From positions 20,070,621-20,134,620 of the forward strand of contig OX393568.1 in the NCBI GenBank assembly GCA_947652115.1: DNA of 64,000 nucleotides, given 5' to 3'. The notes under the pieces were generated by a model. The model was given only the letters and a program-made list of their open reading frames with translations. It was not told the DNA's origin and ran no database searches. A program made the position numbers and the translations under genes. This document shows, in pieces, positions 1-10,682 of the stretch. How positions within the stretch are numbered: the first letter of the stretch is position 1; each line of letters opens with the position of its first letter. The stretch comes from Blastomussa wellsi. Taxonomy: Eukaryota; Cnidaria; Anthozoa; Scleractinia; Plerogyridae.

Positions 1-2312
1 TTACATAAACAAGATATTAGCCTTAAGGTTGTTCGATGTTGGCTTCTATCAGTATGGCAAAACAACATGATAAATAAATGTGCTAGCCACTAACACGGTG
101 AAGTTGAGATAACCGTGCTCTTGCTTTATTTATGTTTTGTACACGAATGTCAAGGATCGTCAAGCTAGCTCACGACGAAGTTCAAGTTAACCAAAATCAG
201 GAAATCGGAAGCCTTAAGTTCTGAACACCATAAGCCGCGAAAATTGATTGCCGAATTCTATAACCGACGATTAACAAGAAAATGCGTATCACATAGGTCA
301 TACCTCTCAGTGAGTTTCTCTGAATGTTGTGGCCCTATGTAGTTAGAACATTGCTTGTATTCTACTGCAGTGGATGAGAACCTAGTGCGAGGCTGGTTCA
401 TTTCGAAGAAGTCATTGATTGGTGATCCAAATCTCCCTTCTGTACCATACCGGTATTTGTTTGAGCGAAAATACCGAGCTGTCGCCGTGATTGATGGTAA
501 TTTAATTACAACGGACTGTACCCCACCTAAAGGTAGTTATTGCCGTAGTAACCAATTAGCGCGATCTTTTTGTACGTGAACTATCACTGATCCGTAAATC
601 ATACTTTTGTACGGTCCAGTTATCAACGGGTTTTCGTAGCCATTGTATAAAATTTTCATCCATAAATCTATGATACTCAAACGCTCTTGACTTTTGGCCT
701 TAAAATAATACAATATGAAAAATTCAAGTGTTCCGAAGAAGGTAAAGTATCAGACATTCTTAAGTGGCATTACACATGCAGTATTTAAAAATAACTATTT
801 CCATTTATTTTCGTTGAACGCTCTACTGCTCTTTTTTCTTTAAGTTGTTCTTTTTTTAATGAAACGCCTTCAAAATTGGATCTCCACGGATGAACATAAT
901 TGAAATAGAAAAGAAAACCTTATTGGAAACCACAGCTGGCTCTTCAAAACATTTACCTTACCTTACCTAATCCCTTGCAATGGGCATTGAATTCAAGGCC
1001 CTAGAAATTTATTGACGAAGCCTTGAAAAACCCAAACTGTAGATTTGGATTTAACCAGTTCCGTAGCATTTCAATTCTTTGTACTTCGCTTGGGTCGCTT
1101 TTAAAAGAACGATAATGCAAAGGAGAACATCCCGTCACGTTTTCTCACCTTTTGTTGGGTACCTCCTGCGTTGAAAGTAATTATAATTGAAATAATGTAC
1201 ACAAATGCACAAAACGTAAAGTTGAGGCCATTATTGCATAAACGCTTAATGATTTTGTGTGCTTTTTAACATTTAAGCGCTTTGGTCAGAAGACTCTTTG
1301 TTGTACGGTCATTTGTTAGTCCAATTTCTAAGTACATGTCAATGGTTTAAGGAATACGTTAGACCGTCTAAGACGCCCTATTTGTAAATGAGGAGTTGCT
1401 GGGGTTTTGCCTTTCTGAAGAAAGGACGAAGGTGCACATGCATATGACCAGAAATGGTTGATGTAATGTACCAGGAATGTAATATAAGACACTGGTACCA
1501 GACGAGTTTTTACAACATTTATCATCCAAAATGTGATGTTTCAAATTTTCGATCGTGAGCCTGTAAATACAAGTGTGAAAGAAACTGTCAAAGCCGCTCA
1601 AGGGTCTCAAGGGAACTCCCTAATTGTTCATTATCGCCTTGAAGTTTTTAAAGTATTAAAGGACTGATAATCTTATTTTCTGCTACCCCAAGGACAGAGT
1701 GTGAAAATCCCAAATAGAGCGAATTCCTGCCAGCATCGTCCGGTTTTCTGTGTTTTCGAGCTTTAAATATCCGGGACATAATTGTTTGCAGCAAACATTG
1801 TTTTCATATATAGCAGTCCTCCATTGGCACCAAGTTTGATTGAGTGCTCTGCGCCTGCTCTTCGAAGAAAGCAATTCGAATAACGCGCGTGTTCACTGAG
1901 TTCCACGTGGTTTTGCTGCCCAGTCCTTACAATTCATTTCCGGTTTGACAATTTACATAATCAGAATATACAGTACATTAATACAACAAAAGCTTCGATG
2001 CTATTGTGTCCTTCAGCATAGAGCTCTGTCTTTTTACGAAGATATATTCAGAAACGGGGGCGCGGCTGTTACTTTCAATTTTGGAGGTAACCAGTGCTCA
2101 ATCGTTCTCCTCCGGCCCACCTTTCATCTCGCTTTTTGCCCCAGGACTAATAACACATTTCAAACGAAAACCAAAAAAGAATATACTCCAATAAAGAAGA
2201 ACTGCTGATGGCAGAGTAGACCTTGGCAGTCTTCTTTAAGTGGTTGTAGTTGCGTTTACGCGGTCGATACATTCGTTAATAACTCACAGATGATATGGTA
2301 AGGTATTAAGTC
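1..2312. other. No gene recognised
   Basis: Only short, unconserved open frames (up to 87 codons) are present on either strand. No homeobox exon, RNA gene or clear transposon terminus was found here. Confidence 0.5.
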
Positions 2313-2625
2313 TGGGTTCGAGCCCAGTGGCCATTCATGCAGGAGCTTGTCCAGGTTTCTCTACTCTCCACTGGATGGGATGCTAGTCCATCGCAGGGTT
2401 ACCCCCAGCGTTAAATTCACAGGTACCCATTTATATACAGCGTGGGACAAAGAAACATTTTGAGTTCCCGACAGGAATCGAACCCATGACCTCCCGAACA
2501 GCGGGCGGGCGCTCTATCCACTGAACTACGAGAACTCATGGAGAGCTAGGTCATTTTTACTGAGGCTCGAACCCGGACCTTTCGATCCGGAGTCCAGCGC
2601 ACTAACCATTACGCTTCACACATAC
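2313..2625 (-). repeat. tRNA-derived SINE fragments
   Basis: Reverse complement of 2460-2537 folds like a tRNA: A box TAGTTCAGTGG, B box GGTTCGATTCC, and a perfectly nested acceptor stem. The stem is 9 bp rather than 7, arguing against a functional tRNA. A second tRNA-like head (TAATGGTTAGTGCG and GGTTCGAGCC) follows at about 2554-2625. The 2313-2450 part has a third B box, on the plus strand, and a SINE-like body (GGGATGCTAGTCCATCGCAG). Confidence 0.6.
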
Positions 2626-2694
2626 GCAGTCCTACTACAAATGTCCTCCATCAGGTGTTGTATGTGATGAATATTCTTATATTAAGAATTTATC

Positions 2695-3075
2695 ATGATA
2701 CTTTTTACAGTTCAGTTCATGCCTTTTGTGCTGCATATCTTGCATGTGTATTTATTGAGTAATGGCTATAGTGAAGGTTTTTATAATTTTATTGTCAAGT
2801 TTTGTCGTTTTATTAGAGAAGAAAAGAACATTTTATTGTATTTGTACATTTTCGACACAAAATTGTATTCTTTTCAAAATCTCAGCCTTTTCTTTATTCT
2901 TAAAATATTCTTAAAATTTCGGCCTCGATATTCTTATAAAATATATTCTTATAAAACAGATAGAGTGTACTCGATCAGCTATCGAGGCTCTGTACTTTGG
3001 ACCATTGCATCCAATTACTACACTGACAATCTCGAGAAATTTTATGCCAGACTTAGAAAGGACGATTTTATTTAA
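2695..3075 (+). pseudogene. Possible non-LTR retrotransposon C-terminal remnant
   Basis: The open frame ends with SISYRGSVLWTIASNYY and a basic tail. This resembles the 'Y(G)xxSxxYxGxxLWNSLP' segment at the end of LINE reverse transcriptases. The first two thirds are low-complexity, AT-rich sequence with no reverse transcriptase motif. The canonical WNSLP is altered, so if real it is a decayed end. Chance resemblance is possible. Confidence 0.35.
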
Positions 3076-3651
3076 AACAACCAGACTTCACTGCAACCTC
3101 GATCCAAACGCCAAGTAAGAACGTATCGGAATTTCAGTTTTATTAAATGTATAATTATAATAACGTTAAAACACTAATTAACTATTAATTTTAATGTACA
3201 TAGTTATATTTCTAATACTTAGGTAGAAACTCGACCCCACAACGGCAAGTGTTTTTGCCTTACCATGTATCGTCTTTAAATAATGGATGTTTTCGTTTTC
3301 GCTTAAAGTGAAGCTTCAATAAGGTACTCAACTGCATGCTTTTCCTGAGGGGAAGCCGTTTTTTCACCGAGGCATCGGCTTATTTGAACTGAGGGCCTTT
3401 CGCCACTTAACCGAGGAGTTAACTTTTTGTCTTCTCCAATGTTATTTCAACCACTCCATGTGAAAACTAATTGCGTAGACATTAATAATTAGTTTACAAA
3501 AAAGAGTCAATAATTGCTTAAATCCATAGACATAAAACAATTAAGCCACTAGACCGCTACAGTAGCATGCACGCATTAGACAAAAGAGCTTCAATGTTTT
3601 GCTTAAACAATATAACAATATCAGTGTATTATGACTAGGTCTTAAGTTATA

Positions 3652-3914
3652 TTTAAAGGAGCTTAGACAGCAAGAATGCAGTCATCTTTGTTAATGTATG
3701 AAATTGTCTTCAAATCAAAAGAAACCTTGAAATAATAGTTTATTAAGGGGCTATTACTAAGGAAGAAACACACCAAAGAGGTAACTATAAACTAAGAAGA
3801 AACAAAGATGACTTCGAGTTAAGAAAATCCATATCTAGAAGTATTGTAATTGATAAACTTGAAAAAATAGGCCAAACTTTTCAAGATGTGCCATCCGTGA
3901 CTTAGCTCTTTGAA
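3652..3914. mobile_element. MITE family 1, copy 1
   Basis: Ends TTTAAAGGAGCTTAG and CTTAGCTCTTTGAA are imperfect inverted repeats. The interior resembles the copies at 3926-4495 and 61856-62061 (AGGAAGAAAcACACCAAAG type text). Confidence 0.55.
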
Positions 3915-3925
3915 CTATCTTCAGG

Positions 3926-4495
3926 TTTAAAGTAGCTACGTCACGATATTTTGAGTCAGTTTTCGCGGCTAACCAAATTACCCTTAAAGTGCACCTAACC
4001 CCAAAATAATTTTTTCGCTATCAACCTTTTCACCTTTCGTTTCCTTTTGTTGTTGCACGACCGCGTCAGAAGGGGCGTGGGTCTATTCCTGGGTTGACGT
4101 CACAAACTGATTTGCATGCATGTTTACAAAGACTTGATGCGGTGCAAATCAGTTTATGATGTCAACCCAGGAATAGACCCACGCCCCGTCTGACTCGGTC
4201 GAGAAACAACTCATGCTCAGTTTTTTGTAACTTTTAAATGCTATAAAAGGTCAGCATTTGGTAAAAAGGAGAAACGAAAGGTGTAACGCTTTTCGAACTG
4301 GTGCAGGGTTCATTGCAGCGAAAAGATATTTTGGGGTTAGGTGCACTTTAAATGTAGGAAGCCTAAAACTAATAGTTTATTAGGGAAGAAAAACAGCAAG
4401 GGGATAATACTAAAACCAAAAAGGAACAAGAAAAATTGAAAAAAATGTAGGCTAAACTATTCAAAATGCGCAAGCCGTGACGTAGCTCCTTTAAA
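3926..4495. mobile_element. MITE family 1, copy 2, interrupted by a TTAA element
   Basis: Terminal repeats are TTTAAAGTAGCTACGTCACG and its inverted partner CCGTGACGTAGCTCCTTTAAA. The interior is split by a second transposon at 3984-4351. Without it the element would be about 200 bp, like the copies at 43203, 53599 and 61856. It ends 75 bp after the stop codon of gene A. Confidence 0.75.
3984..4351. mobile_element. TTAA-flanked foldback MITE, copy 1 (nested)
   Basis: Begins TTAAAGTGCACCTAACCCC and ends with its inverted repeat, flanked by TTAA on both sides. This fits the piggyBac-type target TTAA. The centre holds a long palindrome around 4060-4200 (TCTATTCCTGGGTTGACGTC and inverse). No transposase frame, so it is non-autonomous. 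Confidence 0.82.
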
Positions 4496-4570
4496 ATATC
4501 AAAAGGTAGATTGTCGTTTTAACATAATTTTTGATTTTTATTTCGTAACTCTCAGTCTTCTAAGAGCGTT

Positions 4571-7500
4571 TCAAATTGTTTTAAAACTTCTGACGAGCTT
4601 CCAAGAAGATGTCAGCAGCGGTAACGTCGACACACGCGGCAGTGGAATTATTTTGCTCCCTTGCAGTTGCTCCTTCGTGTGCAAGATAGTGTGTGTGTTA
4701 CATTGTGGTGAGCATACTGGTATCAAGTGTGAACTCACTGGGCAGCACGCCGGGCTCAGAGGTATTCCTGAGTCGTTGATGTTTTGTTCTTTGTTCACTG
4801 TAAGAATAGGACTTCTTTTCTCCTTCCTGAACTTTGCTCTCCTGTTTTTAAACCAAATCTGTAAAAAGGTGATAAAAAGCTACAACTTCAATCGAAACTG
4901 TTTATCTAGAAATTTCGACAGAAAAAACTTATCCTTTCTTGTAGAAACAAAAGAGGCAACACGGCAAAAAAGTATCATCGTCAAAAGCACTAACACATCA
5001 ACGTGTTCGAAGCACCAAGCTCGAGTTATTCCAGGATAACCCTTTATATCTATAAGATGTCCCGCTGTAATTATATTAAAATATTTTTTTCTTTCAATGT
5101 TTTTTATTCCTTACTTAAAAAGTAGAAATACTGAAAGAGGTCGGGGTATTGTTTGCCAGAGTCCAGCAATGTTTGCCACGTTTGAGACCGAAATGGATAA
5201 TCCCCCAAACCCTTAATTTTAGACCTCCAAACCGGTCCCTATCTAACACATATTATGTATGGGTCTTCTAGCTCTCTATCATAATAACAACTCGCCAAAT
5301 GCAATTTTCGACTTCCTTAACTTTAACGCATTCAATACCTAAAACCAAATAAACTACCCTCCTTTGCGTTATAGTTAGGAGTTAGTGGAACATCGAGAGA
5401 AGTCTTTTTTAATCATGTCCTCTTAACAATGTATGATTGGAAGTTGGTCAATTGTTTTTCCTCAAACCTGTATTGTAAAGTCTGGCAAGCCAGTCCACAT
5501 GTTTAACTGTTCCCGCATCACCACATCGGGATAATGATTTTGTGAAAACACGTTCTCCAAGGTTGCCAGTTGATACTGAGTGAACGCCGTGCGCGTTCGA
5601 CGACGCTTCTGGCTACCGCCTTCTACGTTATTCTTGGCGTCCATTATCACGTCTGAAAAATATGATAGTAGAAGATCTGTAAAAACATAAGTAACAGTAG
5701 AAATTCCCTCCTGTTATGATATTTATCTTGTAGATCAAAGAAATTGATGCTCAAAAACTTTCTCAACTAACTAGCTGGGAAATGAGTCAAACTTATAATA
5801 TTTTTCGCGTACTTTTCTTTTGATATGCCCTTTAAAAGGTGTTGTCTCGCCTTGTCATAGTGCGTTTCTTTCGTGGATTCGTGCTATACATCATTACCTA
5901 ATATACATGCGATAGTTTAATGTAATTTAATATAATTCGTGGATGATTTAAGGTGAACCAAAATGGCGAAACGATTAAATTATCGATATATCTCAACGAG
6001 TGATGGGCAATCACTGCATGTGCATTGGTTAATTGGTCAACCAATTAAACAACACCCACCGAGCTTTAAAATGGCGCTTTAAGATGGAAGGTTATCAGCT
6101 TTGAAGGGCTCAAAGGCAATTAATAATCCTTTGACAGGGTTTCGCTCGGAATGTAACCTACGAAATGAACGTTCCCATTCATCCTGTAACTTTAAAATGC
6201 AAAATCGATAAAATTGTATACTTCTGTTGTCGAAAACCTTTACCACTAGTAATGGAATATAAACCGAATAATTCCAATCGGTTCTGAATGTGATAATTAA
6301 GAGCTCTAATTAGTTTCATGCAGTTTTAACGGAGTCCTTAGTTGAGCTCTATAAGCTTAGTGTCGAACACCGTGCAGCAAAAACTCTGCATTAGTGCATT
6401 TCACATTTAATGTGTTCAACAGGTCATTGGAATCTCTGAGGAGATAGGTTTTTGCTCGCGGATGCACTGATCCTTCTCGTATGTGAAGTAAACGACAGTT
6501 TCAGAATAAAGCATTGCTCTTTACTATAGCTATTTACGCGGGATTGACCTGACATTAAGTACATAATACTGCCCGGAGATCGCTGTCGATTTGTGTCAAA
6601 AATGTATTTAACTCTAGTGATTTTGATGCCTACTATTCGAGGCCCTATTAAGCGCCGTTTTATAAAGCTAGGCGATTCTTTTTTCTCAGCCAATGTTTTC
6701 GTACATCACGCTGTGCGCGTGGCTTAATTCGTAGTTGGGAAGGTATACTTTTTCCGTGCTATATGAAGCAAAGCTGTTCTCAAACGCCTGTGGAGAAAGA
6801 CGTCGAGATGGGCTCCAGCGTACGCATACGCAGCATTAACTCGATGAAAAATTCTTTCTTTGGTGGGAGGAACATAACTAAACTAAACAGAAACTCATCT
6901 TCAGTTTTGCTTACTGTACATGGAAAGCGGGGCTATTATGAACGCTTGCTGTTCTTGCAGTCGATTGCCGCCCACTGCTCATTAATAAACTATCCTATGA
7001 TCGCGTTAAACTACCTCTATTTTAAGATATGTACATAAATTGTATCGCTGGCTAAAGACATGGTAAAACGACAAATATAAATGAACTGTAACAGTAACTG
7101 TGGAAGGTTGATTTCTGGTAGAAAGTGGGATTGAGCTTGGGACTAATACCACCAAGGCAACAGTAACGGACGCCCTTACTTATTATACATGCAGTATATG
7201 CTTTTGCGACTTGTAATGACACAAACTCCGTTAACATGACTATCGCCAATTTACATGGCAAGGTGTATGCTTGTGGTAAACGCTTGTTGCCAGCGTATTA
7301 AAAGGGTTAACCTCGCCGGGGGAGATGCCGGAGAACATTTCCTAAACACATTGGCTTAACCGCTGTTATGAGAATGATTCTCCCCGAATTTTAGCTTGGC
7401 GAAAGGGCCTTAAAGAAGGATTCTTTTTTACCGCGTTCATTTAAGAGTTAGCGAAACAGTAAAGTGCATTAATGATTTTCATTTGCATGGAATGGAATGG

Positions 7501-7869
7501 AAAACACCATCATTTTTCTTTCTGTAGAAGTGTGAGGGTGTCTCGGGCGCAGCGGCACAGCGGCACAGCGGCACAGCGGCACAGCGGCACAGCCCCTGGC
7601 TAAGGAAACCTCCCCCGGGATTAACTTTTCATCAAAAGCTTTTCTGTCTCAGCGCGTTAAGTGGTATGGATATTCTTTGCGTGCTAATCTGGCTAAATTC
7701 GGCTCTAAGCCACAGTTATGCTTCACTCACCTGCAAGTCGTTCAGCCAGAATTAGTGCCTTGCTTGCGTTGCATGAAGCCGATTGGCCCCGCTTTTTAAC
7801 TCCTCTAGATAGATCGCCCTTTAAGATGTTTGCCACGGAAAATGGAAGTTCGTCTGCAGATTCCCCCAT
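4571..7869 (-). CDS. dmbx-like: Gene A: Dmbx-like K50 paired-class homeobox gene (203 aa)
   Basis: Predicted nuclear transcription factor with three coding exons: 7731-7869, 5468-5652 and 4571-4858. They join in frame (phase 1, then phase 0) with GT/AG introns of 2078 and 609 bp. Exon 1 starts MGESADELPFSVANIL, a variant of the FSIxxIL repressor-type motif, and ends KALILAERLA. The split codon gives D47, so the Dmbx-type pre-homeodomain motif is complete. The homeodomain covers residues 63-122, and the second intron falls exactly between homeodomain positions 46 and 47. Helix 3 has [10 protein letters not shown] with K50 (residue 112) and N51. The segment TGLPDFTIQ is unusual: position 44, normally Arg, is Thr. 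The tail (about 80 aa) is Cys-containing (ACCP, CSPQC) and has no OAR motif. An AATAAA on the minus strand at 4537-4542 follows the stop. A MITE begins 75 bp after the stop. Family call is strong; the exact ATG is the only in-frame Met upstream of the motif before stops. Confidence 0.86.
7551..7590. repeat. 8-bp minisatellite (AGCGGCAC)x5
   Basis: Five perfect tandem copies of AGCGGCAC, inside intron 1 of gene A, about 140 bp from the exon 1 donor. GC-rich island in AT-rich sequence. Confidence 0.9.
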
Positions 7870-8745
7870 CGAGACTTTAGGTCACTTTTAGGAATAGTAT
7901 TCTTACAAGAAAACAGTGTCTCAGGGTCTGTTTGTTGTAAAAGCTGGTGCAGGTATTTTAGCAAACGCTTTACTTTTTACACACCTTGATGGTGTTATGA
8001 AGATCATATAATATTTCTACTGTTTCAGACCACGTCACTCTCGTTTCACCACATGCTAAATCAGTTATCATTGCTGAGGGTAAACCGAGAATGCTATCCA
8101 GTAATTTGTCTGTCCCTCTGGCATGACCTCAATGCAACGACGGCAGTATCGATTGTAACATATACATTTCGAACCTTTAAACGAAATTGCACCATAAAAT
8201 CGAGTACGGGTGTTTCTTGATTGTTATTCGCGAGAAGTGCTACTGCAACTCAAACTCTCTTGCTTTGCTAAACATTTTTTCACTTTCCCCACTATATATC
8301 CCCTTCAAGATCTATTGTAAGCTACGTACGTGCGGTTGTTTGCATACGTAAATTCCGTGTCACAATATGGACATTTATTAGAATCTAATACATGCTAAGA
8401 GGTTAGATGTTATCCAAGGCTCTGGAAGATAATTTATTTATTCAGTTGGGTCAAATACTTATAATTTTTAAAAAGGTGCTGGGCGGCGAGCCGAAACTGA
8501 TTGTTTCAACTGATTTCCAGCTGTTATCTCCCCAGGCCTTACTATCTGTTGTTTTATAAAGTTAATCGCGTTGTGCGAGCTGTATATCGCACTGGCTCTG
8601 TAAATGGATCCGTTTTGGAACTACGCTCATTTAAAAAGCAATTTATCATTTTCTGTCAAGACTGCATTGACACGGTAACATTAGTAATAGATTGTTGATA
8701 GGTGTAGCTTAAAGAATACTGGACTCACGTACAATCCTATAATTA

Positions 8746-8861
8746 TAGCCTGCGTAGACTTTGAAAGGTCAGGGGAGGGGAGAAAAGAGAGGGGAAACCT
8801 TTTCCCTTTCGCGTCTTTCCCCTCCCTCCCTCTCCGCTGCTTACGCCTGTCACACAGGCTA
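8746..8861. repeat. Inverted-repeat element with TAGCCTG termini
   Basis: Starts TAGCCTGCGTAGAC and ends with the inverse CACACAGGCTA. The middle pairs a GGGGAGGGGAG-type tract with a CTTTCCCCTCCC tract. Similar terminal text (TAGCCTG / CAGGCTA) is found at 43921-44059. Confidence 0.6.
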
Positions 8862-10130
8862 TCCTAATTACTCTTGTTAGGGAATACACTACATAGCGGA
8901 TACATCGCATGCTGCCTTTTCAATGACATCTGCAAATGATTAGATGTTCTAGTCTTCTCGGATAAGGACGATAAACCGTAGGCCCCGTCTCCAGCATCTT
9001 CAACGTTGCCTAATACGTGTTCTTTGGCCAACAAAGCTTCCATATTTCAAATACTATTTGTCTTACATTTTTCAAAGACATTTGTCTCACGTTTGTCTTG
9101 AAAACAAATATGATCAAATCCATTATTTCATCCAGTGCTGGGGACGCTAAAGAGCTCACACACTTATCGCAAAGAGTAGGGCGTGGAGCTCCCGGCGTTG
9201 TGGTCTGGTCTGTTGTGATGTGAAGGTTTGGCTGGGAAAATGCTCGGCATATGGCCTAACAAGCTTCATCAACCCGAGGGTAAATAAAGGCATGATGATG
9301 ATGGTTTTTTGAAACGTGTGGGAGATATTTTTATTGAACCCATGTTTCGCGGTGGAGAAAATGCATTTATATGTACTTTCACCTAACAAAGACTCGCAAA
9401 CTTAGCTTTTGACCAAACAACGTTGAATAACAGAAATGATGGCAAGAGCATTCGCCAGCTCCTCTTTGTACTCGTAAGCTAAAAACCAATAAGAGATTTT
9501 GTTAGTTGCTTCTGCAATGTGTTTAGCCAATTGGTGGGTTGATCCTTGTCTTTAGTGATAATTCCTACGAAGAAATTTCCTTTGGAACAGTGTACTTTTA
9601 AAAGAGCGATACGTACGTAGGCAGGGAGGGCGTGATCGCGGGTTAAACACAAAAAGAAAAATCCTTTCAGTTGTAGAAACAAACGCCAACACAGAGGAGC
9701 AAGGTCAGAAAGTGTCCAAGTAATACTGAACAATTAAGGGAGTTAAATACTAGCAGCTGTAACACATAAAATTTCGATAATGTGCTCCTTTTCTGAAAAT
9801 AAAATTCTCAGTTGAAAATCTTGGTTGCAAGAATAACCCATTCCAGTCTCCCACCGCACCCTAAAACATTAGCTGTTGCAGCTTTTTGGTTGTGTATACT
9901 TGTATACTTGTAATTGTTATTTTTCCTGTTTTCAGGAGTGTGTTATGAGAATCTGAACTGAAATTTCGACCTTATCCTTACGAATCAAATGATAAAGGTA
10001 AGTCGAGGCTACAGCTCATTTGTAGAAACTTTTTTATTAGATTTAGCAAACATGTAAGTCATTCTGGGATAGTAAACCTGCATTCGCGTTAACCTTTGAG
10101 GGTAGCCTTGCCCCATTTGTATCATGGCAG

Positions 10131-10324
10131 TTAAAGGGACGTTGTCAAGGGCATTACTTTAAGAAATTTAACATACCAAAAACGTATTTACAGCGTCGAA
10201 AATCTACAAATAATGGCCAAGTCTTGTTAAAAACTACCATGCCAGTGTAATGAAACCATATCACTGTGATACCATCAGGAGCTTTGGATCTCAACTTGCA
10301 AAAGGCAGGCTGACGTTTTTCATG
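10131..10324. repeat. Dispersed repeat with TTAAAGGGAC terminus, copy 1
   Basis: Aligns with 62233-62426: TTAAAGGGACGTTG start, an AAAAACGT.TTTAC middle, then CATCAGGAGCTTTGGATCTCA and AGGCTGACGTTTTTCA. It is followed at 10330-10402 by two direct copies of CGGCTAAAACAGTTAGACAA. Confidence 0.55.
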
Positions 10325-10682
10325 TTCTTCGGCTAAAACAGTTAGACAACGTGTTCTCTCCTCTAGAGCTTTCCGGCTAAAACAGTTAGACAACGTGTTC
10401 TCGATCGGTTTCTACCGACTTGCTCGAGTAATAAGAAAGCAAGAAACGAAAAAACGAAACAGGAAAAAATTATCCTGATGGCAATTTTTGCAAGTATTAT
10501 CAACGACAGTCAAGAAAAAATTAAAGTTCGTATCCACATGCTAGAGGCATCAGTAAAGACCGTCTTTAGGCATTTGTGGTTGACAGGCATTTCTCTATGC
10601 AGCAATGCGTCACAAGCACTGACAATGCAAGAACAGTAACTAAGCATAATGCGTCAGCAATAATTTGGCAGCTTTTGTTTGC

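Larger units (their letters stand above)
7870..10682. other. A-B intergenic spacer
   Basis: No coding exon recognised. Contains the promoter side of gene A, a 116-bp palindromic repeat and a MITE-like repeat near 10131-10324. Confidence 0.5.

Noticed and set aside
2460..2537. Functional tRNA gene
   Set aside because: The acceptor stem is 9 bp and the sequence is embedded in SINE-like text.
7551..7590. CRISPR-like or regulatory array
   Set aside because: Units are contiguous 8-bp copies without spacers; a simple minisatellite.
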